Under the pieces are notes generated by a model. That model worked only from the letters and a program-made list of their open reading frames with translations, did not search any database and was not told the origin of the DNA. The translations under genes and the position numbers were made by a program. 64,000 bases of DNA from assembly GCF_013426205.1 (NCBI RefSeq), contig NC_089424.1:3162001-3226000 (forward strand). The letters are read 5' to 3'. Of the stretch, positions 48,016 through 59,334 are shown piece by piece (within the stretch, counting starts at the first letter, position 1; the number at the start of each line of letters is the position of its first letter). Source of the DNA: Metarhizium brunneum (lineage: Eukaryota; Ascomycota; Sordariomycetes; Hypocreales; Clavicipitaceae).

Positions 48016-49836
48016 ATGATGCCGAGCTCGGACGAGGCTGCGCCTGTGCCAGAAGAACAAGTCAAGGTGTACACTATCCATGTGAGATGGCCTCTTCCAT
48101 TTCGATCCTTTTACTTCTCCCCCGAGTCTCTCGTCCGGCTCTACCCTGGTTTGCTAAGCTGATGAGTGTAGGTGTCGAGCCGCTATCTCGACTTGACGAG
48201 GCAGAAACTAGAACTTGTCCGGCTTCCGCACGATGCTCCTCATGCCCACGATGATGAATGGTGGGAGCCCAAATCGACGGTTGATCCGCTGGTCGATCAC
48301 TGGTATGCATTGCCGTTCGACCAGTTATACATGTAGTTATGGATTCTGTCATCTGACGAGGCTGACCGCCGTGGCTCCAGGTTGGAGGAGAATTCATGGC
48401 GCCAACGAGAAGCCGAGTTCAACGCCAGCATCCCTCAGTTTCGAACCACGATCCGGACATCATCACCCGACAGCCCTGTCCGCCTACACTTTATTCATTC
48501 ACGCTCTGCGCACGCCAACGCGGTTCCTCTACTCCTGATACCCCCGTTTCCATTTACAAACCTGTCCCTCAAGCACGCTATCAACGCCTTTACCACTGTC
48601 AACGACCCGGCCAGGGATATTCCCTTCCATTTGGTTATTCCATCGCTGCCGGGTCTGGGGTTTAGCGACCCGATTACGAGCAATAAACGCATGATCTCGC
48701 TGATTGCCGAAATGCTGGACACGTTAATGCGCCGCATCGGGTATACCCATTATCTCGCGACCAACGCTGCTCCGTCGCCCAATTCCGTTTCTGACATTGA
48801 CTGGCGAGTCGTTAACCATGTTGTCACATCCTATCCGGACTCTTGCCTTGGCGCTCATTTCGTATCACCGGCGTTTAAACAACCAACATTGCAAAACGCC
48901 CCGCTGGAATGGATCAAGTGGAAGGCCGTCATGGTGCTTTCGAGACCTGTGCTGGGGTATTCTCAAGATGATATTACTGCTTTCCGACACCAAGACAAGC
49001 TGAACCGAGGGCCAGTTGATAATCCCGGACTACGTGTAAACAAAGTCTTCGAGCCGAATACCCTTTCTTATGCGCTGTGCGACTCACCGACGGGGCTGCT
49101 ATTATTTATCCTCATGGTGTTGCGAATGCTGGGCCCTAAACACCAGCTTTCGAAAAGAGAGATTATTGAGATTGCTGAACTGACGTGGCTGCCCGGACCG
49201 GAAGGCACCATTCGGCTCTTAGCACACAGTGTGACGGCTCCGGATGATTTGAAGATGGGACCCAAAAAGCCCACGGTTGGCATCACGGTGTTTGAGGACA
49301 ATCGGAATCAGATGGATGACCAGGAGTCGGGTGCTATTTTTCCTGTGCCAAGTCCCTATGTCCATACCTGTAGAGGCTGGGGACGGAGTAGCTACAATAT
49401 TGTTTCGTGGCAACGTGTACCAGGTAGTCCTGGACTGTTGATATGGGAGAGACCAGAAGTGATAGCTTCTGGCGTGAGAAGGTTGGCCGAGGCCATTGTC
49501 GCCAAGGACAACAGGCTTCAGGAATCAACAGACCCCAGAGCAGCTCTGCCGGAGCAAGTTGCCGTTGGTGGAGATGATGCAACTCCGGGAGAGATTTCGG
49601 GCACAACATTCCAGACACAGGACATGTCGCACTTTGGTGTGGCGGCAGAGAAGGGGCCGCTTGCAGAGCAGGGGCACTTTGGCCAAGATATCAAGACGAG
49701 AAGAAGACCGCATACGCCCATGTTTCCATTGATGGTGGAGCCGAACCAGCCCGCGAGTCCAGATATTGGCGAGTTCAGCCCGAGTTCAAGTGCGGGAAGT
49801 CCTGATACTATTAGGCCGGTGAGGAGAATTGCCTAG
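48016..49836 (+). CDS. Epoxide-hydrolase-like alpha/beta hydrolase, probably catalytically inactive
   Basis: Exons 48016-48081, 48172-48302 and 48381-49836 give 550 residues; the introns are 90 and 78 nt. Residues about 20-100 match the epoxide hydrolase N-terminal (EHN) domain: 'LDLTRQKLELVRLPHD', 'STVDPLVDHWLEENSWRQRE', 'FNASIPQFRTTI'. The alpha/beta hydrolase core follows, but its active-site motifs are altered. The HGWPGS oxyanion loop is 'IPPFPFTNLS', and the GGDWG nucleophile elbow appears as 'SVSDIDWRVVNH'. The GGHF histidine before 'ERPE' appears as 'GLLIWERPE'. A hydrophobic segment ('GLLLFILMVLRML') is kept. A disordered tail of about 100 residues (Ser/Pro/Gly-rich) is added. The start is the first of two adjacent ATGs. 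I infer a non-enzymatic or repurposed member. Substrate and location are unknown. Confidence 0.8.
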
Positions 49837-50320
49837 TGGCGGGAGGAGACATATTATCATCCATTTAGCAAAAACACATTCATACATGATGCGTAGCATG
49901 TTGTGCTCTGCCCGGCAACTTGGCTGGGCTGGTGCTGTGCAGGTTAGTGTGAGTGTATGTACTCCGTACATTCAAACAAGTCGTGGGGGTGGCAGAGAAT
50001 GACATGGAGTGTGTACATGTGGCTGGTGGCTGGTGGCTGGTGTCAGCGGCTGTCGACTTGGCCCGTGCACAGCACCTCGATTTGTTCCTATGCGTACGAG
50101 TACAGACTCCAGAGTACCTGCCCAGGTGTGATTTTCCAAGACCAAGCCTCCAACTCCAAAAAGCCTACCCGATGGGCCGCAACGTCTTGCCAGGCAGAAC
50201 ATAAGCCGGAGAGATCGCTCGTCTATTGAGCCCAGGAAACTGCCGGCATCCAGAGCGACGATGCCCACGCAGTTGCTCGACACTCCTTGACCGCCCAACA
50301 TCAAGAGTCATCAGCCAGCC
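49837..50320. other. Intergenic region
   Basis: A short spacer that includes TACTCCGTA at 49960-49968 and a TGGCTGG-type short repeat near 50020-50040. It serves as the SEC8 promoter. Confidence 0.5.
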
Positions 50321-53300
50321 ATGTCATCGAACCGCTACGCAGGGGGCGTCCCCACGCGCAACGGCAACGGGTACGGAAACTTTGGCAGAGCGCCAGATGC
50401 ATACGACTCTTATAGCGACGGCCGGCCGAATGACAGAAGCGACCGGTATGGCGCGCCGCTGGGAGCAAGGGCGCCGCCGCCAGCTCTTCGCAACATGCCC
50501 TCGCGGGCTCGCGTCCAGGAGACCAACGCCGAGAGACAGATCGCTCAAGTGCTGGAACATATCAGAAGCGACTGGCCGTCCATGTGTGACAACGACTCCA
50601 TCCCCGTTCAACTTGCGCTTCAACTGCTCGACTCGAGCTCCGTCGGCCGCGCCCACGAGTATCGCAAGTTCCAGGAGACCCATACGTACCTCCAGGACTC
50701 GCTGAAAAACATTGTACACGAGCACCATCAAGGATTCAACAGTTCGATTGGTACGTTTCACAAGATTCAAGGCAGTATTCAAGCGTCGCAGAAACGTGTG
50801 CGAGAGCTCAGGGAGTCGTTGGCAAGCTCCAAAGCCAGCCTGTGCTCCACCGATCCAGAGCTCAAGAAGCTCTCTCATACCTCAACAGAGTACGATGAAC
50901 TACTTCAGACATTAAACGAGTTGGACGACTTGCGGGCTGTGCCCGATCAACTAGAAGCTCGGATATCAGAAAAGAGATTCCTGGGTGCTGTGGAGGTGTT
51001 GCAAAATGCGTTGCGCAAGCTCAGGCGACCAGAATTAGATGGCATTGGTGCATTGAACGATTTGAGGTCGTACCTCGCGAACCAGGAAACCGCGTTGATG
51101 GATATTCTTGTAGAGGAGCTGCACGAGCACCTGTATCTGAAGTCGCCGTATTGTCAGGACAGATGGCAGAGCCTTGCCAAGGCACAGGGAGCTCATGGCG
51201 ACGGTTATGGTGATACCAACCATGTTCCGCCCTTTCATTCGGTGCTGGATTCTATTGATTTGGAAAAAGCGGTTACCGAGGACCCCACGAAGAACCCCGA
51301 GGCCGACACTTTCAACTATGTTGGGTTGCTGGTTGAGTCACTGAATAGGCTTGGTCGGTTGCAGAACGCTGTGGAAACCCTGAAGCAGCGGCTACCGGTT
51401 GAATTGTTTGGAGTTGTGAACGAAACCATCAATGAAGTCGATCAGAGACACCCAAGCTCACTCCGCGGTACTGCTGGCAAGACAGACGGGGTCTTTGTTT
51501 ACAATAGCCGCGAGACGCAGATGCGAGCCGATGTGATATACGACTTGCTGTGGACACTTTACGGCAAGTTTGAAGCCATCGGAGAGGGCCAGCGCGCATT
51601 CCACGAGTTCATCAAGGCCCTTATCCGACGCGAAGGAGCTGGGAATAATAGTGCCCTGCTGGGAAGCTTCAAAGAGCTTTGGAACCTATATCAAAATGAG
51701 ATTCGATCCCTCCTGCACAATTATGTCACCACTGATGCAGACGTTTACCAGTTTGACTCCCCAAATCCGGGAGCCAATTTTAGTGGCAAGAAGGACGCCA
51801 TGAGGGAACATTTGTTCAAGTTTGCAGAGGCGGATGCCAAGTCTGTTGACATGGTGACGGAATACGATGCGTTGGAGGGCATCATTCACGCCACAGTCCC
51901 GGGACTTACAAGTGGTACGCGGAAACAGGGTCTAGATTCAAAGAAGAACCGAGTCGCTCTGGACGCCAGCCTGGCGAGACGAGATACAGGTCAAGGGCTG
52001 GTGGGATCCAGCAAACAGTCGACTGGTTCTTACAAGTCCCTAGTTGAGCCGAGCGTCTTCAACATGAGCCTGTTGCTTCCCCCTACCTTGACGTTTCTTC
52101 AACGCCTCAAGACTATTGTTCCCCCGGGCTCTGATTTAGCCACCAGCACACTGACCACATTCCTCGACAATTTCCTTGTCAACGTCTTCCAGCCCCAACT
52201 CGACGAGACGCTGAGCAAGCTCAGCGACACAGTGTTTGGAGAAGCAGATTCCTTCATGCAAGACCAAACGTGGAAACAAGTGGCGCCGCGGCCAGTGTTC
52301 AAAGGCGCGACCCAGTTCTTCCAGATTGTCACTGCGTTCTGCAAAATGCTGGGCACGATCCCTCCAGACCAAGCACTGAGCTCGCTGATTGTCACCCAAA
52401 TGAGGCGCTACCACGACCGATGCTTTACCTGGTACAGGTCTCTTGTGACAAAGACGCAGGACCACAGCGAAGACGCAAACAACTTGAGGGCATCGGCACG
52501 GTTCTCCATCCAGCCTGGGCCACTACAGGACATTATGAAGCAGGTATGGGCCGCCGAGGAATCTTCTGCGGCAGAGCTCCTGTCCAAGGAGATTCAAGCC
52601 CTGATTGAGCAAACCAATGCGCCACCCCTCGAAATGAACGACATTATTCAGGACAGAGACATCATCTCATCACTGTGTCTCCTATACACGAGCATGAAAT
52701 GGCTGTCGGCCAGGATCTCGAGCTTGCGGTACATAACAACCCATAACACAGATTCTTCAAGACAAGCCCAGCCTCGACAAGCAAAGCGACGATGGTCATT
52801 GATGAATGATCAAGGCAAGGCTGCGTCAGACCAAAATCCCGTCCACCTGCCTCTTACCCAAGAAACAGTGCAGTGAGTTCCGCCGCCTTGTCCCTCTCCG
52901 TCCCCCCCTTCCGCCAATAACCCGCCACAAGCACCGCTAACAAAAAGTTTAGGACGTTCGACAACATCGTCTCCTCATACCAAGATCTCGCCACGACCGC
53001 CCTCCTCACTCTCCACGCCGAAGTGCGCACTCGCATTGTTTACTCGCTCCACACTGCCCTGTCTCCTTCCATAGCACCCTACCTCCTCGACCAAGAGGTC
53101 CGCGAGCCAGATCCCCAGATTCTCTCTCTCAACCTCGAGCTGGTGCTCTTCGACGACACCATTGTCCGGTACCTCCGCGATAAGGAAGTTGCCTTTATCC
53201 GCACCGGCCTCGGCCTCCTCATCAACAACTACCTCGTGTCCAACGCGAGGCTCGCCTCGCCCATGAACGCAATGGGCTGTGGGCGAATGCAGCTCAACAT

Positions 53301-53604
53301 CTTGGTTCTTCAGCAGAACCTGAAGAACGTAGAGGAAGGTGTCGATTTGGCAAGGGCAGCGAATTACTTTGCCCTGTTTGACGGGGGGCCCGACGCGATT
53401 GTGGAAAAGGCAAAGGAGGACAAGGACAAGGAGGCCGGCAGCGGCGCCGCCGCCGAGTCGTTTACCTACGACGAGCTCAAGGCGTTGATGGAGTTGTGCT
53501 TCAGCGAGGGCATGAGTAACAGGGAGAGGGGCATCGCGAGCGCCGCCAAGAGGCAGCTGGATGATAAGCTGCTGGGGTTGAGTGAGCACATGTGGCAGTC
53601 GTAG
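50321..53604 (+). CDS. SEC8: Exocyst complex component Sec8
   Basis: A subunit of the octameric exocyst that tethers secretory vesicles to the plasma membrane at growing tips. Exons 50321-52872 and 52953-53604 (80-nt intron, donor GTGAGT, acceptor TTTAG, phase 2) give 1067 residues. After a low-complexity N-tail of about 75 residues comes the Sec8 N-terminal domain, with coiled-coil: 'GRAHEYRKFQETHTYLQDSL', 'LRELRESLASSKASL' (in the sequence 'VRELRESLASSKASL'), 'EYDELLQTLNELDDLRAVPD' and 'ISEKRFLGAVEVLQNAL'. The rest is the helical CATCHR-type rod. The join restores 'ETVQTFDNIVSSYQDLATTA', and the tail ends 'GLSEHMWQS'. Length is in the usual range for fungal Sec8. The start ATG 50321 has a good context and no in-frame ATG precedes it. 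Confidence 0.9.
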
Positions 53605-56600
53605 GGGTTTGCTTGTATGGAGTTGCGGCAGCGGGCTGTATAATACAAAAATGTTGTTGCATAGCCGTGAAATTATATGCTGCTCTTGCTTGTACTGTCT
53701 ATGCTTGGGCCTGCGGAGCTCATCTGGCCGTAGCGTTCACGAACATTGGAACAAAGCACAGAGGACCCGGTTGCTGACCCCCCGAGTTCAGGTGCACAAC
53801 GCCTTGCACGCAAGTCTGTGGCGGGCGACGTGTGTGGTTGCACGAGATCATTGGCCATGGGCATTTGTGCTGCTTTCTTCGAGGCGCAAGGCCTTCTCCC
53901 TTGGTGGCATGACGTCAATGTCGCGCAATGGCAGCAGCCGAGTCGTGGCGGATGTGAGACGTAGCTCGTGTTAGATGGGACGACCCTGGCCAGCCAACCT
54001 CCTTGGGCATGGCGAATGCCAAGATGTCGTGATTTCTTTGTTGATCTTGGCTGAGGGGACACTGTTTGGCAATTCGGCCTCATTAATGACTATCATGATA
54101 TACTTATGTCCGTAAAATTGGCCACTTATGGCTGGCCCATGGTGTATTTCTGCATATCGCTAGTTTGGCAATATTTGCCCTGTTGAAAATGCGGAACATG
54201 GCCTGGTAGATGCTGGCTGGAGTATCTAGCTACGTACATGTAGTAAGTTACGTGCTGCATGGAGGTATTTGAAGAACGGGGGCCGGTCTATGTATAACAG
54301 ATGAAGCCGTGGTTGGGCCCTGGCTACAGAGGACGACTTCTATTCAGGGATAATGCGGATGGGTGCGAAATTGCCATTTACGATGCGATTCCCATCAGCT
54401 GCTTGCCCACCCATTATCGCAGATGGTACTCCGTACAGGGTACAATATACCATGCTTGGGCGGCCTCACTTCTCTACTCGATGGTGTCATGGCGAAGATG
54501 GCCTCTTCTCACTCAGTGGCCTGGTTGGCGCCGAGGAGCCTCTGGACGAATGTTAGCCAATCCGGGCGGCTTATGCCTTGCCCGTCGTGCAGGGTGCTAA
54601 AACGCTTGAGGGGTTGCATGTGGCGTGGCGTCGGGGGACTCAAGCATTCAGGGGAGAAGAGGTGGGGGGCACATGCGCGAAACACTGATTGGGCATGACG
54701 ATGGATTCCTCCTGTGGGAGAAGCGCACTGGTGCCGCATCACACTCGGAGGCTGTTGGGTGACATGATGAAACCTAACCATTGAATATCGTCAAGACGAG
54801 ACAACGTGGTGTTTAGGTGGTTGTTGCTCAATCCGTAGATTGTACAACGTATTGCGGTGAGTTTCTTTATCTGATGAGCTGGTCCTGTACGGAGTAATGT
54901 GAGTCATTTGCTTCGGGTATTTGCCGAGTGGTATTTTTTTTTATTAATCTCGGATGCCAAAAAAAAACCAACTTCGCCTCCATGCAGTGTCAGCGTCAGC
55001 GGCATCATCATCTTCAGCGTGGGAATTGCCACAGATCCTTGTCGGGGTTGAACTTAAACAACTGTTGGCGTCAGCGCGAGGCTGCCGATTGTCTGGTTTG
55101 TGCAAACGGCTAGGGACCGACGATAACAGAGCAAGGTCTTGTGCGGGCATGTGGCTGCTGCCGCCGCTTGGGACTTGAGGAATTTAGCATGCGGGATGGA
55201 CGCAAAATACAAAGCCCGTTATTGCCGCCTGCCCGCCCTTGTTCTCCTTTTTCTTTTTTTTTACTTGTCTTTTCTGTGGTGTTGGAGATGGAGATGGAGA
55301 TGGAGCTAAAATCTGTCTGCATGAGATCGAACCGTGGGAGGCAAGACCCATCCATCCACAAGGCCTTCCTTCCCAAAGCCCACTGCTAGAGAGCTGTGGT
55401 TGGCCCCTTCAAATTAACTGGGACCGCAGCGGGTCTGAGCGAGTAGCTAGTGGGGCGGGAATCCTGCCATTAGCGCAAAGTCAGCCGCCTCGGCCAGGAG
55501 AGCGGGAGCTCCTTTCAGGCACTTGCAGCGCAATCAGGTCCAAGGCCGACGGGACAGGGCACATGTACGGAGAGCGTCGCCGCAATCCGCAAAATCCTGA
55601 GCACGGAGCAGACTCCGCACCTTGAGAAATATTGTAGTACTACCACGTATATACATTGTACAATGAAGCCAGTGCGCCTCATGCCCCATGCCCATGCCAT
55701 CACTTGGGCTGGAATTCGCGTACGGCGTGGACTTGTTTGGCACGCATAATGGCATTTTCGCGTTTATTAGCGGGGTAATTGCTGGGCGCGAGCGCGTCTT
55801 CTGAAACAATCTTGGACATGGGCTTTGGTTTGTTGATGTCTGGTTGAACATTGATTGAAGAAGGCTGGCCTTCGGCAGCAGAGCCCACCAGACTCCTCAC
55901 AGTGGGTGCATGTGGCCAGCGCCGCGGCTCGACCCCTGAACGGCTCTTCTAGTAGTGGGGGGAGGCCTGTCCAGCTGATGACCAGTTATTCAAGTCCGCG
56001 TCTCTGTGCCCAACTGGCATAATGCTCCATGCTCAACAAGACGATACCCCGTAGTGATGGGCACAACATCTTGGCGGCTACCTCAGCAGAGCATCTGGGT
56101 ACGCGAAGCACGCAGATGCTGTCGGTCTGTCTCCTGTCTGAGTGCAGCTTCGCCCAACGTGGAACATTGAATACTCCCGTCGCCAGTATGGAATCGTCAT
56201 CCATTGAGAAACCCAACAAAACCCAGCCGTGATATCCACACAGCTCTAGGGGCCTTTGCCTAACACCTGCTCTGTCCTTGTTGTCCACACTGCCCCGTTC
56301 CACTCTGACATGGACCGCGCCCCAAGAGCTTAGATGCTGCCCAGTCACATCCTGACTCTGCATCCAGACCAATCCGCTCCCTCGTCGACGGCCTTGAGCA
56401 ATCAGGAGCTGGACAAGACGAGTTGTCAAGAGACGGCCCTCGTTGCAAGCAGGTACCTTGTCAGTACGGAGTACAGGACGTCGAGGTGCTGGCATCACTT
56501 TGGGGGAGGCCGACCCCTGTCATTTCGCTCTCGTTCCAAGTTGGTAATAAATAAAGTAGTCATGGGGCGAGGCCTTCTCTTAATCGACGTGAGCCAAAAT

Positions 56601-57577
56601 AAAAATAAGAATAGAATAGTTGCAATCATGGCATTGAATGGCGAGATTTGAAAACCCGCCTTTACCAAGTTGCAGTCAGTCACAGTCCTGGCGCGGAATT
56701 AGTTGCACAATGCGCAAGGCAGCGCTCATTACCCATCAATCAGTTCAATGTTGGACACTCCAGATGTCGACTGCAAACATCGAGTTGAGGAGAAACGCAG
56801 GGCGCTGCAGAGCTTCACCAAATGTCAAGTCCATCCCTGGACCCGCAGTGACGACGTCAATTGTTGCAGGCCGCTGAAGCACTGCCGCACGTTGCAGCAG
56901 CGCCGGGCTAAAGCTCATCACATCAGGGCCCAACAACGTTGAAAGCCGCCGCAAGGTTCGGAAGGGCAACTGGGCGCCGTCCGCAGCGATCCTACCACCA
57001 TCGATTGCTGGCGGTGACGCTTGAACTCGACGCTTGAGCCTGCCTCGTCCAATCAGCTGCCAGCTGCGCCCAGATGGCCCAGATGGCCCAGATGGCCCAG
57101 ATGGCCCAGATGTCCCGCGCTGTCGTCCCAAGCCCCTGACTTCAAATGCCCATGAGCATTCGTCGTTCCAACAACCCCAACTTTCCTTTTGCCGCAAACC
57201 ACATTTTCCCTGGCCATTCGCTACCACTGCCGCCGATCTGTTCTTGCGCCGTTTGCAGTACAATTTGATTCGACTCTCTCTTTTTTTTCCAGTCTTGCTC
57301 TACCTCTCCTTTCACGACACTCGCTGTTCGCCCTCCTGGCTCTCGTCTCCACTCCCCAGTTGACACTCTCCCAAATCCTGCCCGTCACCTAGCACGTCGC
57401 GGATCTTTCACTTGGGGGAAACAAACATTCGACACCCAGCGCGCAGACCAACACATCCTCCGTGGCCATCAGACGAATCACTGACACGCTCCAACCTCAG
57501 CAATACTGCCATCCATCCACTTTGACCAACCGTGATTTATTTGCCCGCAGGGCTACCCGTATCACGGCCATATCGTC
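53605..57577. other. Long gene-free stretch (4 kb)
   Basis: No coding sequence is recognised. It holds three TACTCCGTA or reverse-complement copies (54427-54435, 54888-54896, 56465-56473), one TGAGTCA (54900-54906), a GAGATG short repeat near 55285-55305 and the 9-bp minisatellite listed separately. The last several hundred bases are pyrimidine-rich, as in a promoter and 5' leader of the Gs-1/KNR4 gene. Confidence 0.5.
57069..57113. repeat. 9-bp minisatellite, five copies
   Basis: Five head-to-tail copies of CCCAGATGG, the last ending in T. It lies about 470 bp upstream of the likely Gs-1/KNR4 start codon. Confidence 0.95.
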
Positions 57578-59334
57578 ATGGCAAACCCGTAAGCCCTCCT
57601 CCGCGCTCTCCCTCAACACTTGGCGAAACGCCATGTTTACGCGATACACTGCACGCCTTTTGGATGCGCCTCTTGCTAATGCCGACGTTTAATAATAGCT
57701 TCAGCAGTGCCCTTCTCTCCTTTTGGCACACCATGACGAGTAATGATCGACGTAAGCCCACCGTGTCTGGCATCTTGCATGCCTTTGCTTCCTGTGTTTG
57801 GTGCTTGGGATACTAAAACATGTTTTCAGACTCGACCTTTGATTCCCCCCAACGAACTGGTCGTCACGTTCCTCTTCACAATGGCCGAAACGGAATACTG
57901 ACAGGCGTCGCTACTGCCTCAGACTCTCGTGCTGACATCACTTCTCCATACACCGACGAGGGAGGTCGCGGCTCGCCCATCCGTAATGGAACCCAAAGTC
58001 CCATCGCCCGGGGCTATTCACCTGGAATGCGCTCACAGTCAGCACAGCGAGGTGATGGTTTTGAAGTTCAGAGTCCTGGCGACGTTCCCATGCAGCCTTT
58101 CCAAGATGGCCTTCCTCCCCCGCCTCCCGTTCGCTATTCATGGGAACGCATTGACTCATGGGCCGAGGAGAATTATACCGAGCTGTGGGACCAACTGGGC
58201 GAAGGCGCCACGACCAACGACCTCAACGATCTAGAGCATCAACTCGATTGCTCCCTGCCACAAGACGTTCGTGAGTCGCTCATGGTTCACGACGGCCAGG
58301 AACGAGGAGGAAACCCTACCGGAATTATCTTTGGTTCTATGTTGATGGACTGTGAGGAAATCGTACAAGAGTGGGATCAATGGAGACGGGTCAACCATCA
58401 GTATCTGTTGGACAACTCACCTCCGAAGCCGACGACCCCGTCCAAAGCATTTGGCGGCAACAGTGAGGCTTCTTCATCAAAGCAGCAACCGCCACGGCCC
58501 TCGTCTTCGTCTTCTGCGGGTGACGGCGAATGGAGACAGAGCCTCCTCGCCCGCCAAGGCTCCGTCCCCGCCAACTCGGTTCAAAAGGCGTATGCGCACA
58601 GCGGCTGGATTCCCCTTGTTCGGGACTGGGGTGGCAACAACTTGGCTGTCGACCTGGCGCCTGGACCCAATGGCCGCTGGGGGCAAATTATTCTGTTTGG
58701 ACGAGACTATGATACCAAATATGTTGTGGCACGGTCCTGGGCCGCTTTCCTCGCCCTGGTTGCCGATGACCTGAACAGTGGCAAGTGGTTCGTAGATGAC
58801 GAGACTGGTGAGTTGAAGTTGAGGGAGTTCAAGGATGCACGAGTCGAGCCGGCCTATTTCAATATCCTGAGGTGGCGAATGGATCAAAAACACGGACGGC
58901 GACCCGGCCCCAATAAGCGCCAGTCGGTAGCCGCCGGAAAGGCTACTTCCCCTCTTGGATCACGCTCTGCCTCTCCGTATGGTAGCCCTGTTGAGCCCAA
59001 TGGCGATGCTCGGGGTAGATCTTTGCAACGGTTGAGCGGTTCGTCACCCCTGGCAAGTCCCATGAGAGCGGGAGGATACGGCAGAAATCCCTTGAGTAGA
59101 GTGACGGAGGAATCTGCCATTCCCGAGGTGCCAAGCGCCGAAATCGAGCCCAGCCAACTGGTAGAGGTAGAGACTCCACGAGAGAGTGAAGAGGGAAAGA
59201 ATGGTCTGCGCATAACAATGATGACCCGAGCCGACTCGGATGAACTCAGGGACAAGGAGAATGAGCATCCGGCAAAGATGAATCGCAAAGCGCCGGCAAT
59301 CGTGGACGACGCAATGAAGACGATTGAGATTTGA
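57578..59334 (+). CDS. KNR4: Gs-1/KNR4 (SMI1-type) cell-wall synthesis regulator
   Basis: Fungal SMI1/KNR4 protein, called Gs-1 in Neurospora; it is needed for normal beta-1,3-glucan synthesis and links cell-wall integrity signalling to polar growth. My preferred model has exons 57578-57588, 57699-57751 and 57830-59334, 522 residues, starting 'MANPFSSALLSFWHTMTSND'. Intron 1 (110 nt) has donor GTAAGC, branch GCTAAT and acceptor AATAG. Intron 2 has donor GTAAGC and acceptor TTCAG, and its join gives 'NDRHSTFDSPQRTGRH', as in relatives. The alternative is a start at 57679 or 57664 without intron 1. The SMI1/KNR4 domain runs from about residue 105 to 350: 'SWERIDSWAEENYTELWDQL', 'GIIFGSMLMDCEEIVQEW', 'WIPLVRDWGGNNLAVDLAPG'. 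Ser/Pro-rich disordered tails flank it, which probably carry phosphorylation sites. Confidence 0.9.

Noticed and set aside
50324..50878. A 184-codon frame antisense to SEC8
   Set aside because: It is a mirror of a strongly coding region; the plus strand encodes the conserved Sec8 N-terminal domain.
55310..55345. Possible tRNA B-box (GGTTCGAT on the minus strand)
   Set aside because: The bases on either side do not pair as a T-stem, and no A-box or acceptor stem is found at the right distance.
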